Positions 32,486 through 43,741 of a stretch of 64,000 nucleotides of DNA are shown here, piece after piece. This DNA comes from Monocercomonoides exilis. Its lineage: Eukaryota > Preaxostyla > Oxymonadida > Polymastigidae. The translations under genes were made by a program, and so were the position numbers. Location of the stretch: the NCBI GenBank assembly GCA_001643675.2, contig LSRY02000016.1:496001-560000 (forward strand), written 5' to 3'. Position 1 is the first letter of the stretch, and each line of letters opens with the position of its first letter. A model generated the notes under the pieces. It was not told the DNA's origin, searched no databases, and saw nothing but the letters and a program-made list of their open reading frames with translations.

Positions 32486-35400
32486 ATGACAGCAAAACGA
32501 GGGGATTTTGATATCTATACTAAGCTACGTCTGACTCCTGCAAATGAGCTTCCAAAATACATGTTTGAATTCTTGAGATGAGTTTTTATATAAAACTTTT
32601 TTTAATAATTAATCTAAAAGAAAAGCTTCTTCCCAACGACTTCAGAAAATCAAAGCGGGATATCATATGAAGAACGTGCTTCATGATGACGAAGAAGCTG
32701 TTTCTGAAGATGTATGACAAAAATTCAATTTATCATTATAAATTGAGTGAAATTCTATTTATTTTCATAGGATGCATCAATAAGTGCGAGAAGTCGCTCT
32801 GTGACACCATCTCTAACGCCAGAAATTCAGAGGGCAAGATCTGAATTTCCTGTTCGAGGCACAGGAGCAAGCACTTCACTTGGTTTTAATGAACAAAAAG
32901 CAAAACGAGCAAACTTTTCAGAATTTCACCAAAGCGATCCATCTGGTAAGACTTCGCTTTCTTCAACATTTCGAACATTTAAACCACCTCAGCCACCACG
33001 ATCCTCGACTTCACTTGGCTTTACTCCAACTGTGCCAAAAGAGTTTCATTTTCACGGACCAAGTCCAATTCCACCAACAGCGAAACGAAAAGGAGAAATG
33101 CCTTCTGTGATTGAAAGAAAAAAGGGAGGAGCGTCAACATCTCTTTCTTTGCCATTGTATAAAGAAAGATCAATGCCTTCTTCTTCTACTCCCAGCACCG
33201 CTAAGCGAGTGTCTCATAACGGAAGTGACAGTTCGAAGATGCTTTCCACATTTGCCGAACCCGGAAGCGATCAAGAACAACTGGAAGCGGGAAACATCAG
33301 CACCACAGCACGGCAGCTTTCTCCTGCATCGACAGCGCTTCGCGACGAGATGAGCGAAGAGAAGCCGCTGGCAATGCTGAAGCACCAGAAGGAGGAAAAG
33401 ACGACTAAGCGCGTAGCGAAAAAGGGAGAAGCGGCGCTTTCGTTGGGCATCACGCGCATCTACCGCAGGCTCTTCGGGCACAACCCGACGGAGGCCGAGC
33501 TGAGCGGAGACCACATTTGGATTATGCGGAAAGTGAGTGATGCTCTCAAGCAGCAGACACCGTCGCTGTCGGAGCACTTCAAAGAAGGAATGAGAACTAT
33601 GTCGATGATGCAGTACCAGACAGAAAAGGTTTGAATACAGTTGCTATGTAGTTGGAAGGAGAGACTTTTGTTAACTTGTATCGCTTTGCAAATTGTTCCA
33701 AAAATTTTTTATTTGAAATTATCAATTATGAAATTAATCATATCATTAAACCATTTTTATTAATATTTTTCCTTTTTTTCCTTTTTGTTTTTCAATCACT
33801 TCGTGCATCTCTTCTACAGAGTGATGAATACTACACGTCAGGCGAGAAAGAGCGCGAGGCGCGGATGAAAAGCGAGCTGACTGAGCTTTTCGACTTGTAC
33901 GACCTGGACTCGCTGCAGCACACGTCTCCCGAATCCAAACGGAAAGAGGCGCGGAGGAAGAAGCGGGAGATGGAAGAGGAAGAGGCGCACTTCCAGGAGC
34001 TGCAGAAGCAGAAGCAGCGAGAGGAAGAGCGGAGACGGCGGAGAGAGGAGATCCGGATGAACGGTGGTGATCCGAACGAGCTGCTGTCACAGAAGTCGTC
34101 ACTCACTCCACGCTCTCCTTTGTCGCCTATGTGTGGTGGAAGCAGCAGCAGCAGTGGGAGTGGAGGAGGAGGAGGAGGAGGAGGAGGAGGAAGTGGAGAC
34201 TCATCCTATTTCCCTTCTACACCTTCTGGTGCAGGGGCATGGCCGAATGCACTTCAGAGATATCCCTCACAGTTCACTCCGTCAAAGACACGAAGCTACA
34301 AGTCACAGACAGCGCGCAGTGCAGGTGCTACTTACAGATCAAAAGATGGTGTGAATAGTATTTTGTTATTTTTGCATAATAATTGTAATTATATTTGATT
34401 TTTCTTCTTTCTTAATATTTAAATGAATTATCCAATCACAACATGTTCTCATCCATTTCACTGTCTTAACCACCACACAAACCACACCAACACTTCGAAT
34501 ACCATCACAACACAGGCGAAGCACCATCGCGCAATATTCCCAATGTGGAAGAGCTGAATCAACGCAACCAGAACTTCCTGCACGACTGGGCAGAAGAGGA
34601 GCAAATGCGGCTGGAGCGCGAAAGAAGACAGTCTTTTCTGCGAGAGAGCGATGTGCTGATGTCGTTTGGGTCAGCACAGAAGAAGGAGAAAGAGAGCTTC
34701 GACATCCTGCGGGAGCTGGAGGAGAAGAAGAAAGTGCAGCGGGAGAAGACGCCAGCCGACATCGTCGACGAGATGCTGCGCCGCGCAGACGGCACAATGT
34801 CCCCACCGTCGCTGAGTGGCATCACTTCTGCATCTGCCTCACATTCTCCGTCCCACTCAGCCTCACCCCGCTCGTTCTCCCATTCTTCTTCTGTGTCTCC
34901 TTCTCGCTTGAACATCCACTCTTCACAGGATTTGTCCGCGTCTGCGGTGCTGAATGCAGAAGGGGCTGACGGATCTTCTTCAGCAATACCTCTGAACTCA
35001 TCGCTCTCTGCTTCTTCTTCCCTTTCTCAGCTGTCTTCTACTTTGTCCTCGTCAGCAGCAGCAGCCGCAAATGGGGTTGTTCTTGAGTATGCTGATGAGA
35101 ATGACACGTCTGTTGTGTCTATTGCCAAGCAGACGCGTATGCTGATCAGAGAGCAACTGCATCTGCCGGTGCATGTGCCGCTGATGAAGAGGCAACACGA
35201 CATCGCCATCCAGCGGCAGAGGGAGGCGCAGGACATGAAGCTCCTCGAAGACGAGATGAAAGAGAAGGAGAAGGAGAAAGAAGGAGAGGAAGATAGAGCT
35301 GGTGGCACACATCACACAGAAATGCTCAGCCAGCAGAAGAAAGAGGACGATGAGGAGTTTCTGAAGAAGCTGCTGGAAGAAGACGAGTTTGCACATTCTA

Positions 35401-35954
35401 TCGCTCCTCAAGACAGAACAGGCACAGACGCTTCGAAGCTGCGGTCGAACATTCCCCTCCCCGTTTTAGATGCTGCCACATCCTTAATACTTCCTCCCTC
35501 AGGTTCTCCAGCCACCGCTGCTTCACACCAAAACACACAGCAGTCGTCTCTTCAGCTTCGTCAGTCGAACCCTGCGTCGATCAACAGGCCGATGGCGCAT
35601 CTGAAGCAGGCGCCGTCTGAAGCGTCTCTTCCACCAGCCAGAAAAGAGGCGCAGACGCTTCCCGAATCTCTCCGGCAGACAGATGCGTCGTGTGTGGTGC
35701 TGCCGTCGTATCCCTCTGCTTCGTTTATTGAGCCGTCGTCGCTGGAGGACACGGCGCTGTTGGGGCCAGTTACGATCATATCGTCGCATCCATCTTCACC
35801 AAATAACAACAGAGACAGAAGGGAGAAAGGCAATGGAGCGAGTCAGGAGGGAGAGGGAGTTGAAGGAGAAAGAGGAGGAAATGCTGGGGAGAATGGATTC
35901 ATTTCAGCACATGACGATGAGTTGGACTCGTTTTTGTCAATTCGCGATGACTAG
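32486..35954 (+). CDS. Unrecognised 997-aa charged, low-complexity protein
   Basis: Exons 32486-32562, 32621-32711, 32771-33628, 33820-34348 and 34516-35954 keep frame throughout and join to 997 aa. I recognise no family. Visible parts: three (A/S)STSL(G/S)(F/L) motifs near residues 89, 135 and 177. A compact, probably folded stretch lies near 278-330 (ITRIYRRLFGHNPTEAEL). Helical Arg/Lys/Glu-rich segments follow (EEERRRRREEIRMNGG; EELNQRNQNFLHDWAEEEQ). There are Ser and Gly runs and a disordered Ser/Pro-rich tail. The repeated short motifs look like docking motifs for a partner. The start ATG at 32486 is chosen because exon 1 then joins through a GTTTGA donor in phase 2; an upstream exon is not excluded. 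It lies 198 bp after importin beta on the same strand. Confidence 0.75.
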
Positions 35955-35998
35955 TTCTTCTTATTCATTGAGACTTAAAAAAACCACATTTTTTAAAC

Positions 35999-36029
<31 letters not shown>

Positions 36030-36304
36030 TAAATTAGCTGCTATCTGAATTATCTTCATTTCACAATAAAATTGTTTTATTCTATTGCTAAAGAAAAACT
36101 TCACTTCGACTCAATATTTTTAAGTTCTGTTTGATATCCGACTACTTGTTATTTTTCCTTCTAACGTTTCATTTCACCTTCTTGCAAACAATTAGCACTT
36201 CCCTTTTTGTTGAAGTTCATCAAATAAAAATGAAAAAAAAAGTATTTCCCGATTCAAAAAGCTAAAAAAAAAAATTTACGTTTTCAATTTTTAATTTACT
36301 TTTT
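35955..36304. other. Convergent spacer with a CTT run
   Basis: A 350-bp spacer between two 3' ends. It contains a CTT run (about 36000-36029), a possible AATAAA at 36064-36069 for the plus-strand gene, and A-rich runs near 36235-36275. No gene seen. Confidence 0.55.
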
Positions 36305-38217
36305 TTACTGATTTGAAAAGTGAAGTGATATTTTCTTTCCAGCTCTCTGCCTCCTTGGTTTTTTCTCCGAAGCACCTTCTTCATTGTCTTCGTCATTCTG
36401 CTTTCTTTCTCGTTGATTCCTGCGAGATTTGAAACTCTTCTTTTTGTAATCTTCATCCTCTTCTTCATCCTCTTCTTCTTCACTTTCATCTTCAAACCCC
36501 TTCTCATCCTCTTCATCTTCGTCTGTTTCATTTTCATCGTCATCTCCTTTTGCTTTCGCCTTTTCCTTTCTCTCCTTCGACCTCTCCTCGCTTTGTTTCT
36601 GTGCTGCCTTTCTTTCTGGTGTTGCCAGCTCATCCACATCCTTCTGTGACTGCTTCACTCTGTGCGACACAGCAAGAGACGTGATGCGCATGTTAGGTAT
36701 CGACACACTGGCAACCAGCTGAAGAAAAGATGAAGACGACGTTGAAGAGGAAGAGGAAGAGGAAGAAGAAAGAGAAGAGGAAGAGGAGGAAGAAGAAGCA
36801 TCGTACGAAGTGTTGATTTTCCAAGCGCTGACGTTACCATCAGAACATGCACATACAACAAGTGGCTCAGATGGAAGTGCTTTTTCTTTGTTTCCAACTT
36901 GACAGGCACACATCGCCTTTATTCTGAACAACAGGATTTTAAAAAAGTGTACGTTTTGATTATATTGTCAATGAAGAATAAAAAATAAAAGATGATGATG
37001 ACGATAATGATAGATTGAAGATAATAAATTTTGAATGAAATATAAAAGCACAAACCTGTCTGTAAGAATTGGCAAAGGCTCTACACGAGTAACAAGTCCA
37101 GTGAATTGAACAACTGATTCATGATTTGTAGTTTTTTTGCTTTTCTCAGAATCATCATCATCATCTTTCTCATCATCATCTTCATCATCGACTTCATCTT
37201 CATCTTCTTCTTCCTCCTCATCTTTATTGTCTTCAGTTATTGCATCTTTTTCGTTAAGTTTCTTTCTTTTTTCTGCTTTTGAATTAATTGATTTTTTTTC
37301 ATTTGAAGTGGATGGAATGGTGGAATCTTTCTTATCATCATCATCTTCTTCTTTTTTCTCTTTTGATATGACAACAGCACACCACAACCCCTTTTCTCCT
37401 CCACATATTACGATCGTTTCCTTAAAACATTCATAAAAAATTTCAAAATGATGATCATTCGAAAAAATCATTTTCATACTTTGATAAAGCACAGGCTAAC
37501 AATACGAAATCCAACTTGAGCGGATAAAAGTGGTGCATCTCCAATCATTATGTCATATACGTATAACATTGTTCCGCTTGCCATTCCATACAATAGACCG
37601 GAAGGTGACCATACACAACCTTGAACACCTCCTTTAAATTTAATATTTGTTCGATGTGCAAGTTTACCATTGAGTAAATTAAGTAATGCAACAGCTCTAT
37701 CGGGTGTTGAACTGGCAAGTGCCATTCTTCCAGATGGATGAATTGACATAGTTGTTACAGTTGTTGGATGAGGACGTATTTTTCTCATAACTTCCCAATT
37801 TTGTCCTTTTTGAGTTGAGGTCCAAAAGATAACATGACCTTTTTCATCAGAGCTCACCATAGATGGTGGAAAGTTTTCCCCTGATAAGCAAATTGATGAA
37901 ATTGAAGATGAGTGCTCGTTACAAACACCAATTTCAGTCTTTTTTTTAAGATCAAAAAGGTGGATGAGCTCATCAGTTGCACCAGAGGCTAGATAATGGC
38001 CGGAAATATGTAATGCACCGATTGAGCCGAGATGCTTTACTGGCCCGAAATAAGGAGAAAAATTAAATGGTAAGTCCAACTTTTCATTGTCACTTGTTGA
38101 AGATAATTTTTGACGTTCGCTTTTTTGATATGATTCATTAGGAACTAGCTGATAAGCTAACAGCGATTTTTGATATGTTCCTACACATACGACAATGTGA
38201 TTAAGATCACTTGACAT
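36305..38217 (-). CDS. PAK1IP1: PAK1IP1/Mak11-type WD40 ribosome-assembly protein
   Basis: Exons on the minus strand 37480-38217, 37056-37420 and 36305-36923 join to 573 aa. WD40 blades are visible: IGALHISGHYLASGATDELI, SSISSICLSGE...MVSSDEKGHVIFW, VTTMSIHPSGRMALASSTPD, then TIVICGGEKG and VVCACSDGNVSAWKIN. The order and the IHPSGRMAL blade fit Mak11/PAK1IP1, which acts in 60S subunit assembly in the nucleolus. An Asp/Glu-rich insert encoded by GAT/GAA repeats (about 37140-37350) sits between blades. The C-terminal tail is Lys/Arg/Glu-rich, as is usual in nucleolar proteins. The protein is longer than the roughly 390 aa of animal PAK1IP1 because of these parts. Confidence 0.82.
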
Positions 38218-38390
38218 AACAAATAAATTTTTCTATGGTTATCATTCATCCATCCGATTGTTTTTAGTATTATTTTCTTCTTTGTTATTTCCGTTTTTCA
38301 TTATCATTCCTGGCAAATTAAAAAATGGATTGATTGAAAATATATGTTACGAATAACGATCAGAAAATTTTAAATTGTAATTTTCTCTTT
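38218..38390. promoter_or_regulatory. Short divergent promoter, PAK1IP1 / tRNase Z
   Basis: 173 bp between the two start ATGs. AT-rich, with no motif I can name. The tRNase Z frame is open upstream from 38334, but its first in-frame ATG is at 38391. Confidence 0.4.
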
Positions 38391-41300
38391 ATGCTTTCTC
38401 ATATTTCTGCTTATGTTATTGGAACGGGAAGCAATGAAATGTATCCATCGCTGCTAGTGGATTTAAAATCAACAAAATTTTTGTTTAACGCTGGAGAAGG
38501 TGTTCAACGTTTTTGTCATTGCCACAATATATCTCTATCATCAATATCATATTTTGCTTTTACAACACTTACACCAAGATCTATAAGTGGCATTCCTGGA
38601 GTTATGCTTTCTATGGAACAAGCAAATAATCAACGCTATTCACTTCTTGGTCCTTCTGGTCTTTCCGCTTATCTGACACTTGAAGAACTTTATCTTTCGA
38701 GAAACTTTTCAAAAATTGTTGTAGAGGAATATCCTTTGAAGAAATTTGATAAACCAAGAATTTTAGACATGAAACAAGCATGCTTTTATGCTTTTCCTTT
38801 GACGAGTTGTTCAGATTCAGCACAACCATCAACTGAATGTAAATCGTTATTGCCATTGGAGGAAAAATCAATGGCAGAACTTCACAAAGATATTTATATG
38901 ACTTTAAAGGAATATCCTTCCCCAGTTCCCGATTGGTATGAAGCAGAAAAGCTTCACCCTTCTGCTCATCTTTCAAAATGTTTATTAAACCCAACTTCAA
39001 ATTATTTGATTCAAAAACATTTAATGCTTTCAAATAATGAAAGGCAAACCGTTATCGGAGCAAAATCTGAACCTGTTGTCATTAGATCAATAGTCTCAAA
39101 CCCAGTTCCACACATGGCAGTATCTTATGCGTTTGATTTGTTTCCTCTGTACGGGCAATTTCAAATTGAGAAAGCCATCGAAGCAGGCGTTAAAGATAGC
39201 AGGATGTATGGGAAGCTGCAACAAGGCTTGGATGTCACACTGGAAGATGGAAGAATTGTGAAGGCATCTGATGTGATGGGACCTGAAAGGCAGCTCCCGA
39301 GTGTGATTATTGTGGACTGTCCAACAATTGAGTTCTTCGACATGCTTGTCCAGACGTATGACGACAAATTCCATGCGCTGACAGATCGCTGCGAGCCAAG
39401 GAACCAACTGACAGTGGCTGGTCACTTTTTCCATTTTACGCCTTCGTCTGTTCTGTGCACTGAAAAGTATCGTTTGTGGATAAGATCATTTGGCCCCAGA
39501 GTGCAGCACGTGTTTATGAACGAGCTCTGCCCCGATGTGAATCCGGCAGATGCGCAGGCACGTCTACACAACACGATGTCACTTGCTGATCCGGTTATTT
39601 ATCCCCCACTTGCTTTTTCGCCTTCTTCTTTTTTGCACTCGAAATTGGTAGATGATGATGAAGATTGCTGTGATGGAGAAAAAACAGCATACACAAGCCT
39701 TTCCATTCCTGGTGCTTCTGAAATTGTTATGAAAAGGGGGTTTCCATGTTTCTTTCATCAGCCTTCTCACATGTTTTTTGCAATTCTCAACAAAAGAAAA
39801 GAAGACAAAGCACCAAACACTTCTTCAACTGATGTTTCTGATCATTCGATCTCAGCACATCCTGATGCCACTGCACATCCAGCTGAATCACAAGATCTGC
39901 ACGAGCTGTATCCATATGCCCAATCATCATCTTCTTCACAGCTTTCTCTTACATCTCTTTCTTCCTCCTCTGACTCTCAGTCAGAAGTGATTGCCAATGC
40001 AATGAAACTTGAACCCCATCCCTTTGCATTTGAAGACGACCTGGCCATTCTTGCACTGCCTTGCCAGCACTTCTTCTTCTATGAGCCGTCTGCTGCAGAT
40101 TTGGAGAAAGAAAGGAGGAGGAGGCTGCGCTTTGCTCAGAAGAAGATGGACGAAAAAGCGAAACCAAAAGCCAAAGTGGCTCAGGAAACGGGAGAGCAAA
40201 AGGCTGAAAAGAAAAGTTTTCGGCAGAGAAGAAAAGAAAAAGCATTGTCCAAACAGAAACAAGAAAAGGAAGAAAAAGAAAAACAAAATAAAATCGAAAT
40301 GAAATTGGGAAAGGAAACAAAAGACGAAAAGGAAGAGAAAAAGGGAGAAGAGGAAGCCAAAAGATGTAACATGAGCAGTTCAGATAGTAATTCTGTCAAA
40401 TCTCACGATGAATTGAATGAAAAAGCACCATTTTCACTTCTTGATACTTCGCCAATGCCATCCTCTGCTTCATTTCCTTCTCCATTTCCTACTACTACTA
40501 CTTCTTCTTCTTCTTGCTCAACTCAGTCCACTTCTTTTTCTCCTTCCTCTTTCACCTCTTGTTTTTCATCTAATTTGCCGTGTGACTCGACGCTTTCTCC
40601 TTATGAGACACCATCAGTCACACCTTCCTCTCCAACACCACCTCCCACTCCGCCTTCTGACTACACCCCTTCAACTCTATCCCCTTCTTCTTTTTCTTCT
40701 CCTTCTTCTCCTTCACAAAATGTGGGAATATGCTCTGAAACACCTGACAGCTCATTGACAAAATCTCCTTCTTTGTCTTCTTCATCCCCATCTTCTGAGA
40801 TAGCTTTATCATCCACAACAAATGTTTCACCAGAGATATCCAATGATAGCTCTTCTTCTTCATTCAGAACGCCCCATCAGATTCTTGCGCTGTTCATAGC
40901 AAACAGAAGAGTGGGTGTGGATATGAGAGAATGCGTTTCTTATTTTCATTCACTTCCACTCACCCTGAATGAAATGAAGCCCGAACTTCGCAAAATTCTG
41001 GAAGAGAGAATGAAACAAGGGGAGCAGATGATGGGAAATGATTGCAATGGAAGTGAAGAGAAAAACGAGAAAGAAGAAGAAACTTCAAAGGAAAAGACAA
41101 TTGAGGAAGATTATGAAAAGAGTGAAAAGAAGAAGCAATTATCACCAGAAAAACTTGCAAACATTATTGTTCTTGGAACAGGAGCTGCTATTCCAGGCAA
41201 ATATCGAAATGTGTCATCAGTTTATGTCGATTTGTCACCTCAGTGGAAGAACTCTTCAACAACACAGACAATTCACACATCACAACCTCTGTCTTCTTCC

Positions 41301-43448
41301 GCGTCTGCCTCATCTGAACACACTTCAATTCAAGTTGATTTAAAGCCTCATTTTCCTTCTTCTCTTCTTTTCGACTGCGGAGACAGCACATATGCCCAGC
41401 TCTACCGCCATCTGAACGGACTGAGTGAGGAAGAGAAAGAAGTCGCTATTGTTTCTGTGAAAACAATCACTTTATCACATTCACATGCTGATCATTGCCT
41501 CGGAGTCTGGCGCTTTCTGTGCGAGAGAGAACGCATTTTGAGGAGATGGAAGTTAAAAAGGAGCAAAGAAAAGAGCAAAGAAGAAGACAACCTCGATGAA
41601 GACGCACAGCTGACATTAATTGGACCCTGGAAGCATTTCTCTTGGCTGCGTTTTTTGAGTCTGCTTTGGCCTGTTTCATTCACTTTTGTGTGGTTTCTGT
41701 CTCTTGCTCCACAATACCCTCTGCATTTCGATAGCTCTCTGCCTTTTCAATCCTATCCTGATTACCATCATGAATACGTGTTCACGTCAACTCATCATAT
41801 TCTCTCGCATTCTGAAGCAGATGCAACAGAACTGAGCACATTCATAAATAGACAGAAAAGTGGTGAGGAAGGCTCACGTTCTCCTCTGTTTGATGCTCTT
41901 GTCGATGCATCTCTTGTTGATGGAGATCATTGCCTCGAGCTTCCATCTCATGGCTTTCCATCAGCCTCAAATACTGATTGTTCCAATGATTCTATCCAGA
42001 ACTCGACTTCTTTGTTTCCATCTCTTTCAGCCGTTGCACCATCCTCTGATACTTCCACACACATTTATCCTCGTGTATCGCCTTTTACTCTGCGTACTCC
42101 TGTATTCATCCCAGAGCCATACACTCCTTTCTGTCTTTCTGAGGCAGTTAAGAAGCACATAACAGGAAAAGTGATGAAGTCGCATTCGATTGTCCGTCTT
42201 GTCTTTCCCTTGACAAACCACTCTTGTCGCGGCAGCACAGGTGTTGTTGCAGACTTTGCTTTATCGAACCCTGCTGATCTGACTGACAAAGCATGCTACA
42301 TATTTCGTGTTGCATATTCTGGCGATACACGACCAACGCCATTTTTTGTGTCTGAGGCAGTCAACAGCACAGTGCTGATTCACGAAGCTACTCAATACGA
42401 TGCAGATGTGAAGCAGGCGATGGGGCGGCTGCACAGCACGCTGTCACAAACGTTGAGTGTTGCAGAGTGCGTGCGCCCAGAACTGGCGCTGCTGACGCAT
42501 CTGTCGCAGAGAGTGCCCAAGACAATCACAAGCAAAGAGATCATGTCCAATTTGGAGCTGTCGAAAAAGGAGCTCATGCTGACTGTGTGGAACAAAGCGG
42601 CACAGGAAATGAAAAGTCGGATGAAACAATCAGAGAAAGAAGAGCAGAAGGAAGAAGAGGTTGAGAAAAGTGACAATTCAAACAAAGACAAGAAAGAAGA
42701 AAGGAAATGCTCTGAAGAGAAAGAACCATCTGGAAGCCACATAAAGAACAAAGTTGAAGATTTGAATGCTTCAAAAGAGGTATCCTCCACACACAATCAT
42801 CTTTTAGAAACTAAAGTTGACCAATGTTCGACAAATCAGATACAACAAATTCAAAAAGAAGCTAAAAAAGAAAGGAATCATAAAAGAAACGACGAACACA
42901 GCGAAGTTTCAAAACAAGCAAAGAATCCAAAAAATAGCATCAAACACAAGAAAGATGTTGATGATGAAGATAAAGAAGACGAGAGCGAAAACGACAATGA
43001 AGTTGAAGAACAAGAAGAAGAACAAGAAGGCGATTCCAATGTGCAGTTTCCAACGCAGCTCGATTCGCCAATTGGCTCGCTTATCCATTTGGGAGTGAAC
43101 AGGCAGTTGGTCAGCAGCACTCCGCAGCACATCAAAGACGAAGTGTCTCATTTGCCTATGCACACAGAAATAGGCTCCAGCATTGATTTCGTTCTTGCGT
43201 CAGACCACATCACCATTCCCATCTGCTGTGGCAGTTCCACAGACGACTCAGATTCCTCTACTTCTTCCACTTCCACCGCTGCGGAACACAAGCAGCATCT
43301 TCGCATGCTGCCTGCCAAAGTATATCGCTCGCCTTTCACTAAATCGTACAGTTCTTTGATTGACATTCTGTCACTGATGCGTAATGATGATAGAAAAACA
43401 ACGAAAAAGCAAGAAATAGTTGCTCAGTGGAGGAATGAACTTACTTGA
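38391..43448 (+). CDS. ELAC2: Long-form tRNase Z (ELAC2), greatly enlarged
   Basis: One exon, 1685 aa, twice the usual length of about 830. The N-terminal half has the non-catalytic lactamase-like domain (GTGSNEMYPSLLVDL, FLFNAGEGVQRF, GPSGL). The C-terminal half has the catalytic set: PGKYRNVSS (about residue 934), LLFDCGD, the zinc motif SHSHADH (about 1030), NHSCRGS (about 1277), YSGDTRP (about 1311), HEAT (about 1330) and the LHSTLSQ histidine (about 1348). It cleaves 3' trailers from precursor tRNAs. The extra length comes from a Ser/Thr/Pro- and Lys/Glu-rich linker (about 490-920) and a Lys/Glu/Asp-rich insert (about 1417-1550). The second insert lies ahead of the last conserved strand (SDHITIPI). 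The catalytic residues appear intact. Confidence 0.93.
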   Translation: MLSHISAYVIGTGSNEMYPSLLVDLKSTKFLFNAGEGVQRFCHCHNISLSSISYFAFTTLTPRSISGIPGVMLSMEQANNQRYSLLGPSGLSAYLTLEELYLSRNFSKIVVEEYPLKKFDKPRILDMKQACFYAFPLTSCSDSAQPSTECKSLLPLEEKSMAELHKDIYMTLKEYPSPVPDWYEAEKLHPSAHLSKCLLNPTSNYLIQKHLMLSNNERQTVIGAKSEPVVIRSIVSNPVPHMAVSYAFDLFPLYGQFQIEKAIEAGVKDSRMYGKLQQGLDVTLEDGRIVKASDVMGPERQLPSVIIVDCPTIEFFDMLVQTYDDKFHALTDRCEPRNQLTVAGHFFHFTPSSVLCTEKYRLWIRSFGPRVQHVFMNELCPDVNPADAQARLHNTMSLADPVIYPPLAFSPSSFLHSKLVDDDEDCCDGEKTAYTSLSIPGASEIVMKRGFPCFFHQPSHMFFAILNKRKEDKAPNTSSTDVSDHSISAHPDATAHPAESQDLHELYPYAQSSSSSQLSLTSLSSSSDSQSEVIANAMKLEPHPFAFEDDLAILALPCQHFFFYEPSAADLEKERRRRLRFAQKKMDEKAKPKAKVAQETGEQKAEKKSFRQRRKEKALSKQKQEKEEKEKQNKIEMKLGKETKDEKEEKKGEEEAKRCNMSSSDSNSVKSHDELNEKAPFSLLDTSPMPSSASFPSPFPTTTTSSSSCSTQSTSFSPSSFTSCFSSNLPCDSTLSPYETPSVTPSSPTPPPTPPSDYTPSTLSPSSFSSPSSPSQNVGICSETPDSSLTKSPSLSSSSPSSEIALSSTTNVSPEISNDSSSSSFRTPHQILALFIANRRVGVDMRECVSYFHSLPLTLNEMKPELRKILEERMKQGEQMMGNDCNGSEEKNEKEEETSKEKTIEEDYEKSEKKKQLSPEKLANIIVLGTGAAIPGKYRNVSSVYVDLSPQWKNSSTTQTIHTSQPLSSSASASSEHTSIQVDLKPHFPSSLLFDCGDSTYAQLYRHLNGLSEEEKEVAIVSVKTITLSHSHADHCLGVWRFLCERERILRRWKLKRSKEKSKEEDNLDEDAQLTLIGPWKHFSWLRFLSLLWPVSFTFVWFLSLAPQYPLHFDSSLPFQSYPDYHHEYVFTSTHHILSHSEADATELSTFINRQKSGEEGSRSPLFDALVDASLVDGDHCLELPSHGFPSASNTDCSNDSIQNSTSLFPSLSAVAPSSDTSTHIYPRVSPFTLRTPVFIPEPYTPFCLSEAVKKHITGKVMKSHSIVRLVFPLTNHSCRGSTGVVADFALSNPADLTDKACYIFRVAYSGDTRPTPFFVSEAVNSTVLIHEATQYDADVKQAMGRLHSTLSQTLSVAECVRPELALLTHLSQRVPKTITSKEIMSNLELSKKELMLTVWNKAAQEMKSRMKQSEKEEQKEEEVEKSDNSNKDKKEERKCSEEKEPSGSHIKNKVEDLNASKEVSSTHNHLLETKVDQCSTNQIQQIQKEAKKERNHKRNDEHSEVSKQAKNPKNSIKHKKDVDDEDKEDESENDNEVEEQEEEQEGDSNVQFPTQLDSPIGSLIHLGVNRQLVSSTPQHIKDEVSHLPMHTEIGSSIDFVLASDHITIPICCGSSTDDSDSSTSSTSTAAEHKQHLRMLPAKVYRSPFTKSYSSLIDILSLMRNDDRKTTKKQEIVAQWRNELT

Positions 43449-43741
43449 TTCGCAGGACTGTAAATAACGAATTCTAACAACTATTCGATGTTATCTGTAA
43501 ATATGTTTATGACTTTGCACATTCTGCAATATCTTTAATTTTGCTTGTTGTTTTTTTTGTTTTTTTCACTGTTTGTGTTTTGTTCTATTATTTTTTCTTT
43601 TTCTTTTCAAAATTACAAATGCGTGTTATTGCTTTTTCTAAGAAAGAATTTACAAACATGATAAATAACAAAGTATCACGAATAATATTGAGATCCACAG
43701 CAGCTTGAAAATACTATGAAGTGCAAAGAATTGATGAAAGT
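43449..43741. other. Convergent spacer, tRNase Z / RPS3A
   Basis: 293 bp of T-rich sequence between two 3' ends. No gene or clear signal. Confidence 0.5.
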
